This document shows positions 16,688 to 25,334 of a stretch of 64,000 nucleotides of DNA, in pieces. The DNA comes from JAGLOK01 sp023139005 (GTDB taxonomy: Bacteria > Bacillota > Clostridia > Christensenellales > UMGS416). Where the stretch lies: assembly GCA_030637745.1 (NCBI GenBank), contig DAOWFX010000043.1:26066-90065 (forward strand), written 5' to 3'. The stretch's first letter is position 1. Every line of letters starts with the position of its first letter. The notes below the pieces were generated by a model. That model worked only from the letters and a program-made list of their open reading frames with translations, made no database searches and was not told the DNA's origin. A program made the position numbers and the translations under genes.

Positions 16688-19420
16688 TTGAATACATTAA
16701 CAAAAACAAAGGAAGACAGTACAAAATTCTTACGCATGTTGTTTGATTCCATAGACAGTGCAATCATTGTTTATGATGTAATCAATCAAGGATTAACAGG
16801 TGATGATTATCTTATCAAAGATATGAATGAAACATCTATGTTAATTGAACAACACAAATTGGAGGAAGTCAAAGGGAAATCAATTAAAAGCCTTCGTAAT
16901 AATGTTGAAGAATTTGGCATCATAGAGGTATTTAAAAAGGTTTGGGACACAGGAGAGCCGGCACACTTTCCTGCAAAAGCATATAAAGAGGGCAATATAG
17001 AAGTGTGGTTTGAAAATCGCATATTCAAGCTCCCTACAGGAGAGATTGTTGCACTATATGATGATATTACACAACATATACACAAGGAAAATAAGTTAAA
17101 TAGAAAGCTTATGATGGAAAGTATCATAAAGGATATTGCTATGTTGGGGCTTGAAAAAATATCCTTAAACGAGTTTAAAGACAGAGGAATTGAAATACTC
17201 GGAACAAGGCTTGAAGCATCTCGAGTATATGTTTTTGAAAATGATTCCAAAATAAACACCACCAGCATGACAAATGAATGGATAAAAAAGAGCAAACATT
17301 CAAGCTTGTATAAATTCCAAAACGTGAATAATAAACAACACAATTGGATAATCAATCAAATGAAAAATAATCAGATTATTTCTTATAACAAGATATCTGA
17401 TATTCCCGACAAATACACACAAAGAATACTACAAAGATTTGAAATAAATGCCTTTACATTACTTCCGATATTTATTTCCGGAGAATACTATGGTTTTCTA
17501 GGATATGATAAGTGTTTATTTGAGTTTGATCATGAAAATGTGGAAACAGATATTTTGATGACGATATCCAATATCTTTTCAGAAGTTATTACACGAAAAA
17601 TTGTTGAAAGATCATTAACAGAAAGAGACTTTATGATGCGGTCACAATTTGGCTATAGTGAAATTGGCATTATCATAAAAGACAAACACGAAAACACATT
17701 TCACGTCAATAAAAAAGCAACAGAAATCATGCGGTGCACTGAAGAAGAATATGTAAAAATAGATTTCTATAAAGCAACACATCCTGATGATTTAGAAGAA
17801 AGCGTCGTATATTATGATGCATTAAAATCAGGAGAGATAGATAATTATCAGCACCAAAAAAGGATGATTACAGAAGACGGCAGTATTATTTATGTTATTC
17901 ACACAGGATCTTGTTATAAAAACGAGAAAGGTGAAGTGAGTCTTATATTTTTAACCATGCAAGACATTACTGACCAGAAGAAGATGGAAAGAGAGCTTTT
18001 TGAAGAAAAAGAATATCTCAGGATTACATTGCAATCTATCGGTGATGGGGTTATCGCAATTGATAATAATACAAACATCACAATGATTAATACCATAGCA
18101 GAAGAAATGACAGGTTACAGATACGATGAAGCTATAGGAAAGAAACTTAATGAAGTGTTGGAAATCTATGATAGTGTCTCCAGAGAGAATATTATTAAAC
18201 CATTAGATAGAGCAATAGAGTCTGAGGAAATCGGTGAATTAACAGGTGAAGTAATCCTTAAAAGACGAGATGCAACAGAAAGAATTATTTCTGATATTAT
18301 TACACCAATAAAGAATGTTGACGGAGATATCGCAGGATATGTACTAGTATTTAGAGATATTACAGAAGAGAAGAGACGAAATGAAAAAATGATTCATATC
18401 AGTCAGCATGATGGATTAACAGGATTATATAACAGAAGATTTTTTGAAGAAGCATTAACACTTTTTGATCAACAAAACAGATATCCTATTTCATTAATTA
18501 TGGGTGATTTGAATGGACTCAAGATTACTAATGATGTATTTGGTCATGAAGTAGGGGATGAATTGTTGATAAAAACTGCTTCAGTTTTAAGAAAACATGC
18601 AAGACCTCAAGATATACTTGCGCGTTGGGGAGGCGATGAATATGTTATGCTTATGCCGGATACTGATCTTGAAACTGTGCGAAAAATCAATCGTGCAATA
18701 TACAAAACATGTGGTAAGTATGAGAATACTACAAGTAGCGAAGTTACTCCATTAAGCATTTCCTTAGGATACGCAACACATGAGGATGATAGCAAAAACA
18801 TTATGCAGCTTATTAAAGAATCAGAAGATTTCATGTACAAAGGAAAACTACTAGAAAGCAGAAGTACGCATAGCAATATTATTTCTTCAATCAAGAAAAC
18901 ATTGTTTGAAAAAAGCCATGAGACAGAGGCGCATTCAGAGCGACTAAAAACTATATGCAATATGATGGGGAAAGCCATTGATCTTAGCGAACAACAACTC
19001 AATGATTTAGAACTTTTTGCGATGTTGCATGATATTGGTAAGATTACTATTGAAGACAACATTCTGACAAAAGAAGGAGAATTGACTCCTGAGGAGTGGC
19101 AAGTGATTGAAAGACATCCAGCTACAGGTTATCGTATTGTCCAATCTGCTCCGGAACTTTCGCACATTGCAGATTACATTCTCGCACATCATGAAAGATG
19201 GGATGGTAAAGGATATCCACATAGAATAAAAGGCGAGGCTATTCCCGTACTTGCAAGAATACTTTCAATTATTGATTCATATGATGCAATGATATCTGAT
19301 AGACCCTACAGAAAAGCAATGAAAAAAGAAATAGCAATCGAAGAAATAAAAAACTGTGCAGGAAAGCAATATGATCCACGCTTAGTTCATATCTTTTTGG
19401 AGATTGCAGATTCAATTTAA
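16688..19420 (+). CDS. PAS-GAF-PAS-PAS-GGDEF-HD-GYP cyclic-di-GMP enzyme
   Basis: This 910-residue cytoplasmic protein has, in order, a PAS-like domain (about 15-125), a GAF domain (about 140-300), two PAS domains (about 310-430 and 440-560), a GGDEF domain (about 570-725) and an HD-GYP domain (about 735-905). The cyclase motif is GGDEY near residue 647, and an inhibitory-site RxxD (RPQD, near 639) lies exactly five residues before it. The phosphodiesterase keeps HD (near 781) and HHERWDGKGYP. Both activities therefore look intact, so it may make or degrade c-di-GMP according to the sensed signal. No transmembrane segment is seen. It starts at TTG 16688 behind a weak GGAAG site. Confidence 0.9.
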   Translation: MNTLTKTKEDSTKFLRMLFDSIDSAIIVYDVINQGLTGDDYLIKDMNETSMLIEQHKLEEVKGKSIKSLRNNVEEFGIIEVFKKVWDTGEPAHFPAKAYKEGNIEVWFENRIFKLPTGEIVALYDDITQHIHKENKLNRKLMMESIIKDIAMLGLEKISLNEFKDRGIEILGTRLEASRVYVFENDSKINTTSMTNEWIKKSKHSSLYKFQNVNNKQHNWIINQMKNNQIISYNKISDIPDKYTQRILQRFEINAFTLLPIFISGEYYGFLGYDKCLFEFDHENVETDILMTISNIFSEVITRKIVERSLTERDFMMRSQFGYSEIGIIIKDKHENTFHVNKKATEIMRCTEEEYVKIDFYKATHPDDLEESVVYYDALKSGEIDNYQHQKRMITEDGSIIYVIHTGSCYKNEKGEVSLIFLTMQDITDQKKMERELFEEKEYLRITLQSIGDGVIAIDNNTNITMINTIAEEMTGYRYDEAIGKKLNEVLEIYDSVSRENIIKPLDRAIESEEIGELTGEVILKRRDATERIISDIITPIKNVDGDIAGYVLVFRDITEEKRRNEKMIHISQHDGLTGLYNRRFFEEALTLFDQQNRYPISLIMGDLNGLKITNDVFGHEVGDELLIKTASVLRKHARPQDILARWGGDEYVMLMPDTDLETVRKINRAIYKTCGKYENTTSSEVTPLSISLGYATHEDDSKNIMQLIKESEDFMYKGKLLESRSTHSNIISSIKKTLFEKSHETEAHSERLKTICNMMGKAIDLSEQQLNDLELFAMLHDIGKITIEDNILTKEGELTPEEWQVIERHPATGYRIVQSAPELSHIADYILAHHERWDGKGYPHRIKGEAIPVLARILSIIDSYDAMISDRPYRKAMKKEIAIEEIKNCAGKQYDPRLVHIFLEIADSI

Positions 19421-19464
19421 AACAAATTCCAAAATTAATTCAATATTTTAAAAGTCTTGTTTAA

Positions 19465-19493
19465 TTGACTGTACATTATTAATATTGTACAAT
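19465..19493 (+). promoter_or_regulatory. Promoter with paired TGTACA sites
   Basis: TTGACT (19465-19470) and TACAAT (19488-19493) are 17 bases apart. TGTACA occurs at 19470-19475 and 19486-19491, flanking the spacer, and could be an operator. Confidence 0.65.
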
Positions 19494-19520
19494 TATACAA
19501 GTATATTTTAGGAGAAGGAT

Positions 19521-21413
19521 ATGAGTTTCATTTTATTGTTTTTAATGATTTTATCTATCTCTGTTTTTATTAGTATTATATTTGAAAAACACATTGCAAT
19601 TACTATCGCTACGTCAGTTTTATTAATAATTATTCTCTTATATATTTTTTCTTTATTAAATATTTTGTTAGTGGGCTTCTATTTTGTAATTCTGATAGCA
19701 GTCTTGGCTTTGATATATGATATCTATTATTTTATACGAAAAGATAGAAGCAAACTAAAATGTTTATACAGCCCGGCTGTCGTAATTTATTTTATATTTT
19801 TCTTGATCAGCTTCATAGGTTCAAAAGGTTTAGTATTAACGCAGTGGGATGAATTTAGTCACTGGGGTTTGATTGTAAAAAACATGTATTTCTTTGACAC
19901 GATTGGAAACCATGAGTTTTCAACTGTGCAGTTTGTAGCTTATCCTCCGGCTGTTGCATTATTTGAATATTTTTATCTTAAATTATCTCCAATTTTAATT
20001 GAAGGAAAGATCTTCCTATCTAAAAACATCCTATACTTTTCACTACTGATTATTTTATTTAAAGATATTAAGTGGAAACAGGTAGTGCAAATATTGATTC
20101 GTTTCATAGTTATAATTTCATTACCGTTAATGTTTTATTCTGACTTCTATCATTCGCTATTAATTGATGGCCTGCTAGGTGCTGTGTTTGCATATATTAT
20201 TGTATATTATTACACCAACAAGCTAGATACATATAAATTAGTTAATATATCTTTGGGTGTATTTGTTTTAACCATCATGAAAGACTCGGGATTTGGGTTG
20301 AGTATCATTGCGCTGATTATTATCATGATTGATTTATTGTTTGTTGGAAGGGACAAAACAAATCTATATATAAAGAGTGAGAATAATCTAAAGAAGAAAT
20401 TTAATAAAATAGCATTACTTGTAACACCATTTCTATGCATGCTCTTAGGTCGTATTAGTTGGAAAATCTTTAGTAATATAAATGTAGCATCGGATGCAAT
20501 CAATAAACATACTAGCATTCGTGAAATTATTGACACTTTTACAGGTAATCATTCAGAGTATCAAGTACGTGTTGTAAATAATTTCTTTAAGTTTATAACA
20601 AACGAAACATTTATATCACATTCTGTTCGGCTTACATATGTCGGTATTTTCATAGTACTTTGCATTCTCGGTATTTTTCTGATTACCAACAGTAAAAGCA
20701 AGGCAAAGAAAAGAACCACTATTGCTGTTATTCTTGTAATAACAGGACTGATTGTCTATACAGGTTATTTATTGTTGTTATATCTATTTGTTTTTTCTTC
20801 TCAAGAGGCAGTTGTCCTTGCTGCGTGCCAAAGGTATTTATCCACATACCTATTGGCGGCGATATTAATCTTGATATCCTTAATTGTAATAAATACAAAG
20901 AAAAAAATAGCTGCATTATTAGTGCTAAGCTTGATATTGCTAATTGATTTGTCACCAATAACTGATTTAACATTATTGTCTCGTATAAAGACTGGACAGA
21001 GCGTGGATGCAGTTGCAAAGTATAATACATTAGAAGAAATTGATAAAAATATTGACTATAAAAAGGACAAGATCTATTTTCTTGATATAAATGCATCGCA
21101 TATTGGGTATGAATATTGGTTGGCAAGGTACAAGCTTACCCCAACTAAAATTAATCCGAAATATACGTGGAGAATTGGGCAAGATTACTATGATAACGAT
21201 CAATATACACTGAACATAAATGTTGATGAGTGGGAGAAGACATTAATTGATGAAAAATATACCTATGTATATTTATTATATACTTCTGAACGATTCAAAG
21301 TGAACTTTGGTAAAGCATTTGAAAATGGTAGTGATGACGTTAAAAATGATTCTTTTTATGAAGTTAATGTTATTGATCAAAAAATTGTCTTAAAAAGAAT
21401 TGAATTATCATAA
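19521..21413 (+). CDS. Multipass membrane protein, GT-C glycosyltransferase-like
   Basis: This 630-residue protein has about 11-13 membrane helices followed by a C-terminal extracytoplasmic part (from about residue 490). After the third or fourth helix comes QWDEFSHWGLIVKNMY, with an acidic DE pair in the first large loop, and then YPPAVALFEYFYL. This arrangement is what GT-C fold enzymes that use polyprenyl-phosphate sugars show. I infer a membrane glycosyltransferase or related cell-surface enzyme, but a precise family is not certain. It has an AGGAGAAGG site and its own promoter, and precedes the LCP gene, which attaches glycopolymers to peptidoglycan. Confidence 0.65.
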   Translation: MSFILLFLMILSISVFISIIFEKHIAITIATSVLLIIILLYIFSLLNILLVGFYFVILIAVLALIYDIYYFIRKDRSKLKCLYSPAVVIYFIFFLISFIGSKGLVLTQWDEFSHWGLIVKNMYFFDTIGNHEFSTVQFVAYPPAVALFEYFYLKLSPILIEGKIFLSKNILYFSLLIILFKDIKWKQVVQILIRFIVIISLPLMFYSDFYHSLLIDGLLGAVFAYIIVYYYTNKLDTYKLVNISLGVFVLTIMKDSGFGLSIIALIIIMIDLLFVGRDKTNLYIKSENNLKKKFNKIALLVTPFLCMLLGRISWKIFSNINVASDAINKHTSIREIIDTFTGNHSEYQVRVVNNFFKFITNETFISHSVRLTYVGIFIVLCILGIFLITNSKSKAKKRTTIAVILVITGLIVYTGYLLLLYLFVFSSQEAVVLAACQRYLSTYLLAAILILISLIVINTKKKIAALLVLSLILLIDLSPITDLTLLSRIKTGQSVDAVAKYNTLEEIDKNIDYKKDKIYFLDINASHIGYEYWLARYKLTPTKINPKYTWRIGQDYYDNDQYTLNINVDEWEKTLIDEKYTYVYLLYTSERFKVNFGKAFENGSDDVKNDSFYEVNVIDQKIVLKRIELS

Positions 21414-21466
21414 GAAAGCATTATTAATTTACTTTTCAATAAATAATTGTTTACATCTTATATGCC

Positions 21467-21494
21467 TTGATATATTTTGTTCTTATGTTATAAT
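21467..21494 (+). promoter_or_regulatory. Promoter of the LCP-YhaM operon
   Basis: TTGATA (21467-21472) and TATAAT (21489-21494) are 16 bases apart, with a TG two bases before the -10 (extended -10). Confidence 0.7.
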
Positions 21495-21569
21495 GTGAAA
21501 GTTACAAAATAATTAATATATCCTTTACACATCCTTAAAAGATTTGTAATAGGATTTGGAGGTTATCCG

Positions 21570-22796
21570 ATGAAAATTGGAACAACAAAGAAGATACTAA
21601 TGATACTCATGGCAATTGTTATGGTTATACTAGCTACTGCCTGTAATAAAGCACCAGTAGATCCCACACAACCTACACTAGCGCCGGAAAATAGTATAGC
21701 AACAGTTGACCCTGCAACAGGAGAAACACCGGAACCAACAGCTACACCGGATCCATTGGAAGCGTTGAAGTTTTGGAATGTAGATCCAGATAAAAGAGTA
21801 TATAATATATTGCTTTTAGGTCTTGATGAATTGGAAGGTACTGCATGGGCACGAAATGATACTACGATGATCCTTCAAATCAATTTGGACAACAATGAAC
21901 TGAAATTAGTATCGTTTATGCGTGATATGTATGTAGACATCCCCTCACAAGGGCCTTATCGTTTAAATAATGCACATTATCGTGGCGGACCGGAACTTGC
22001 GATACAAACCATGAAATCAGTGTTTGATGTGGACATTGACTATTACGCAACTGTTGATTTTATTGCTTTTGAACGAATTATGAAAATTATTGGTCCAGTT
22101 GTTATACGTATTATGGATTATGAAATGGAGCACATCAACAAACTCGAAAGTGCAGTCTCCATCGATAACGATCCAATGTCTGGAAGTATACAGAATCCGG
22201 GGCTCAATGAAATTAATGAATATCAGGCTTTGTCTTATGCACGCGATCGGCATTCTTCAGGGGACGACAATGAACGTGCTGGTGATTATGGTAGAAACGA
22301 GAGACAAAGAGAAATTGTAAAAGCAGCTTGGACAAAAGTAAAGTCGAATCAACTCGTGGCGATTCCCGCAGCAGTATTTGCAGCCTCTGTATATGCTGAA
22401 ACTAATATATCTCCCAAATTACTCATAACACTCCTTCAAACGATGATGGAAAACAACGCAGAAATGATTGATATGGCAATTCCTGTTGAAGGTAAATTTT
22501 GGGCAGCATGGATTGAAGAGGATACCAAAACAAAGTACTCTAGCGATGAATTGTTTGACAAATACGAAAGCGAGAAAGAAAAATTTGAAGAGGATCAAGC
22601 AGACGATTCTGCAAGTTCGGGATCTGGAGATCCATCTCCCACACCTGCACCTGCACCCACACCTGCAGCCACACAAGAAGACAAGCAGGAGTTTCCAAGT
22701 TATGAAACATGGAGATTAAGAAAGGGTTATGCAAGTGTTATTGATTGGTCACAGAAAAACATTAATGCATTACACGAATTCTTAGGAAGCAACTAA
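21570..22796 (+). CDS. LytR-CpsA-Psr family lipoprotein
   Basis: This 408-residue protein has a lipoprotein signal with lipobox ATAC (Cys near residue 25), a Pro/Thr-rich spacer, and an LCP domain (about 65-270). Family motifs are YNILLLGLDE, ARNDTTMI, SFMRDMYVDIP, LNNAHYRGGPELA and SYARDRH with the Arg-rich tail RNERQREIV. LCP proteins transfer undecaprenyl-linked glycopolymers such as teichoic acid or capsule to peptidoglycan. Most LCP proteins are type II membrane proteins, so the lipid anchor is less usual. The C terminus has a Pro/Ala/Thr repeat. Its stop overlaps the yhaM start by one base. Confidence 0.88.
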   Translation: MKIGTTKKILMILMAIVMVILATACNKAPVDPTQPTLAPENSIATVDPATGETPEPTATPDPLEALKFWNVDPDKRVYNILLLGLDELEGTAWARNDTTMILQINLDNNELKLVSFMRDMYVDIPSQGPYRLNNAHYRGGPELAIQTMKSVFDVDIDYYATVDFIAFERIMKIIGPVVIRIMDYEMEHINKLESAVSIDNDPMSGSIQNPGLNEINEYQALSYARDRHSSGDDNERAGDYGRNERQREIVKAAWTKVKSNQLVAIPAAVFAASVYAETNISPKLLITLLQTMMENNAEMIDMAIPVEGKFWAAWIEEDTKTKYSSDELFDKYESEKEKFEEDQADDSASSGSGDPSPTPAPAPTPAATQEDKQEFPSYETWRLRKGYASVIDWSQKNINALHEFLGSN

Positions 22797-23758
22797 TGAA
22801 TATGGATGGAGCAGAGATAAAAAAGCTATCACAGCTTACAAAGGGAGAAACAGCGATAGTATTTTGCCTTGTGCGGAGTATGAATATCAAAACTTCTACC
22901 AATAATAAATCATATGGTGACTATACACTCTGCGATGCATCCGGTGAAATGAACGCAAAGCTTTGGGATGTTAGCGATGAAGATGCATGTCCTAAAGTAG
23001 GCGATGTCATTAAGGTCAAAGGATTGGTTACAGAGTGGCAAAACAATCTACAACTAAGGATGGACAAGTTTCGCCCAGTTTCAGATGAAGATGAAGTAGA
23101 TTTATCTCAGATGATTCCATCTGCACCCTATCCTCCGGAGGAAATGCTTGCAACCATTAAAGAATATCTTGCTAAGATAAAAGATGATAGCATACGAAAG
23201 CTGACAGTTGAAGTGCTTAGAGAATACGCAGAATATCTTCCCTTGCATCCCGCTGCGCTTCACAATCATCATGCGATACGATCTGGGCTTTTATATCACA
23301 CTACCACGATGCTCAAAGCAGCAGATGCTTTGCATACAGTATATCCTGATCTAGATTATGATTTGGTGTATGCTGGAGTAATCATGCATGACATCTGTAA
23401 AACGGTGGAAATCAATGCAGAAAATGCAGGTATTGCAACTGAGTACTCTCGCGATGGATTGCTATTGGGTCATATTGTACAAGGAATCATTGCAATTGAA
23501 AAAGCAGGTGAAAAAGTTGGATGTGATCAAGAAAAGATTGCTATGATACAGCATATGCTTCTGTCGCATCATTATGAGCCTGAATTTGGATCTCCAAGAA
23601 GACCAATGTTTCCAGAAGCAGAGTTAGTACACTATCTAGATATGATTGACACACGCATGTATGATATGGACAAAGCATTAGGCGATGTGGAAGAAGGAAA
23701 GTTTTCTCCTTCGATATGGACACTTCATAAAAGACGACTGTACAAAAAGACGTTTTGA
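22796..23758 (+). CDS. yhaM: 3'-5' exoribonuclease YhaM family
   Basis: This 320-residue protein has an N-terminal OB-fold nucleic-acid binding domain (about 10-95; KSYGDYTLCDASGEMNAKLW) and a C-terminal HD domain (about 140-300) with HNHHAIRSGLLYHT and MHDICK. This is the layout of YhaM, which trims RNA 3' ends in Firmicutes. The start codon overlaps the LCP stop (TAATG), and an AGGAAG site lies in the end of the LCP gene, so the two are coupled. A strong terminator follows. Confidence 0.9.
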   Translation: MNMDGAEIKKLSQLTKGETAIVFCLVRSMNIKTSTNNKSYGDYTLCDASGEMNAKLWDVSDEDACPKVGDVIKVKGLVTEWQNNLQLRMDKFRPVSDEDEVDLSQMIPSAPYPPEEMLATIKEYLAKIKDDSIRKLTVEVLREYAEYLPLHPAALHNHHAIRSGLLYHTTTMLKAADALHTVYPDLDYDLVYAGVIMHDICKTVEINAENAGIATEYSRDGLLLGHIVQGIIAIEKAGEKVGCDQEKIAMIQHMLLSHHYEPEFGSPRRPMFPEAELVHYLDMIDTRMYDMDKALGDVEEGKFSPSIWTLHKRRLYKKTF

Positions 23759-23775
23759 ACAAAATCAATAATCAA

Positions 23776-23804
23776 TTAAGAACAGCGGATACCGTTGTTC
23801 TTTT
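23776..23804 (+). terminator. Intrinsic terminator after yhaM
   Basis: AAGAACAGCGG (23778-23788) pairs with CCGTTGTTCTT (23792-23802), 11 bp with one G-T pair, followed by TTTT. Confidence 0.88.
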
Positions 23805-23817
23805 AAATTAGAGGCAA

Positions 23818-23847
23818 TTTACTAAACTACTGTATATATAGTATAAT
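23818..23847 (+). promoter_or_regulatory. Promoter abutting the sortase start codon
   Basis: TTTACT (23818-23823) and TATAAT (23842-23847) are 18 bases apart. The predicted transcription start falls on or next to the ATG at 23854, implying a leaderless mRNA. Confidence 0.6.
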
Positions 23848-23853
23848 GAGATT

Positions 23854-24696
23854 ATGAAAAGAAATGAAAACAAAAAAAAGAAAAGCTCAAAACTATCAAG
23901 GATACTTGGGATTTTTGCAATATTATTGATTGTAGCTGCAATGTCATTGCTTGGATGGAGGTTATGGCAACTTGGTTTACAGACTACAACAGAAAAGGAT
24001 GTAAGAAGTTTATATAATCCTGATGCAACCAACACACCCACTCCAGATGCAACTGCAACAGCTTATTTGAGACCGGGAGAGCCCACACCAGCACCCACTG
24101 CGACACCACAACCATTTGTTATTCCAAAGTTTCAGCAACTCGTTGAAACCAACCCCGACACAGTAGGCTGGCTTCGTATTCCCAATACTAATATTGACCA
24201 TGTAGTAATGCAAGGAGATGACAATTATTATTACCTTGATCATACCTTCTTTGAAGATAAGGCAACTGCAGGATCTATGACATTGGACTTTAGGGTTGAT
24301 ATAGCAGACCTTAGTGGCAATGTGCTTTTATATGGTCATCATATGCAGGTAGGCAGTATGCTTAATTCACTTGAAAAATATAGAAATGAAAAGTTTTATA
24401 TCAATAATCCAATCCTATATTTCGACACCATATACGAGGAAGCGCAATGGGAAGTTTTTTCTGCATACGTTCAAAGCAATCGCTTTAACTTCTTCAAGAC
24501 TGACTTTGAAACCAGAGATTATTATTTTAAGTATATTAAAGCATTGCAAAGAGAAAGCATCTACGAAACAGGTATTGAACTTTCACCTGATGACATCATC
24601 CTTACACTATCAACCTGTGTTTACGATTTTGAAGATGCACGGATGGTGGTACATGCACGGCGCAAGAACCTAATACCTGATGAAAACTACGACTGA
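23854..24696 (+). CDS. srtB: Class B sortase
   Basis: This 280-residue membrane transpeptidase has a basic N terminus, one membrane helix (about 20-42), a Pro/Thr-rich spacer (about 62-88) and the sortase domain. Class B features are NPDTVGWLRIPNTNIDHVV and YGHHM. The catalytic triad is His162, Cys255 (LSTC) and Arg263 (ARMVVHARR). It anchors surface proteins to peptidoglycan or assembles pili; no obvious substrate with a C-terminal sorting signal is in the window. The ATG has no ribosome site and sits at the predicted transcription start. The repeat array begins at its stop codon. Confidence 0.9.
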   Translation: MKRNENKKKKSSKLSRILGIFAILLIVAAMSLLGWRLWQLGLQTTTEKDVRSLYNPDATNTPTPDATATAYLRPGEPTPAPTATPQPFVIPKFQQLVETNPDTVGWLRIPNTNIDHVVMQGDDNYYYLDHTFFEDKATAGSMTLDFRVDIADLSGNVLLYGHHMQVGSMLNSLEKYRNEKFYINNPILYFDTIYEEAQWEVFSAYVQSNRFNFFKTDFETRDYYFKYIKALQRESIYETGIELSPDDIILTLSTCVYDFEDARMVVHARRKNLIPDENYD

Positions 24697-24823
24697 TCAG
24701 AGCACTCAAAATATTACTATTTCACCGTGAGATTATACACAAATATAGTCACATATGTATTGATATGTTCCTAAATTTATTTAATAATCTCACAATGTCT
24801 AGTAGTTATTTTGAGCACTCTGA
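24695..24823. repeat. Imperfect inverted repeat after the sortase gene
   Basis: The arm at 24695-24735, when reverse-complemented, matches 24783-24823 over about 41 bases with a few mismatches. The arms are about 47 bases apart. The right arm is the first part of the first tandem repeat, so an inverted partial copy precedes the array. A hairpin in the mRNA 3' end is possible. Confidence 0.7.
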
Positions 24824-25175
24824 TGGCTTTCATGAAATATCATATAGTAGATTTATTTGCATGGTTCTTGTATGATCATGCTTAATGAATAAGTATATTA
24901 ACCTCGCACCACCTATAAATATTTTGAGCACTCTGATGGTTTTTGTGAAATATCATACAGTATCATTATGTACACAGTTCTTGTAGTAATACACCCAATG
25001 AAATTAACTAATAACCTCACAATGTCTAGTAGTTATTTTGAGCACTTTGATGGCTTCTGAAAAATATCATACAATAGCTTTATTTACATAGTTCTTGTAT
25101 TAACATGCTTAACGAATCTATTTATTAATCTCACACCGCATATTAACGATTTAAAGCAATTTGATGATAATCAAT
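24789..25175. repeat. Tandem array of 113-114 bp repeats (3 copies plus a partial)
   Basis: Copies start at CTCAC/CTCGC at 24789, 24903, 25016 and 25130, so the period is 114, 113 and 114 bases. The best conserved segment is TTTTGAGCACTCTGATGG (copies beginning near 24809, 24922, 25036), then GAAATATCATA and GTTCTTGTA. The fourth copy is degenerate and fades near 25175. No copy contains a convincing reading frame. It occupies most of a 638-base noncoding gap between srtB and rmuC. Confidence 0.8.
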
Positions 25176-25278
25176 GTATAATCGTTGTTTGAATCACACT
25201 GACTACAGATTTAAGATTCATAGTTTAAGTTTTTACTCCTTCATACTTCTCAACTTCAATAATATCTTGATATAGTAC

Positions 25279-25313
25279 TTCACAAATATGTTCAAATCAT
25301 GTTACAATAACAT
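25279..25313 (+). promoter_or_regulatory. rmuC promoter with palindrome over the -10
   Basis: TTCACA (25279-25284) and TACAAT (25303-25308) are 18 bases apart. ATGTTA-CAA-TAACAT (25299-25313) is a perfect inverted repeat covering the -10, a likely operator. Confidence 0.5.
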
Positions 25314-25334
25314 ATCCCAATAATAGGAGAAACC

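Noticed and set aside
24733..24741. DnaA-box match TTATACACA next to the repeats
   Set aside because: A single 9-base match in AT-rich DNA, with no cluster, no dnaA or dnaN nearby and no AT-rich unwinding element, is not evidence of an origin. Another match at 20838-20846 lies inside a coding region.
24789..25175. CRISPR array
   Set aside because: Units are 113-114 bases, contiguous, and diverged throughout; there are no unique spacers and no cas genes.
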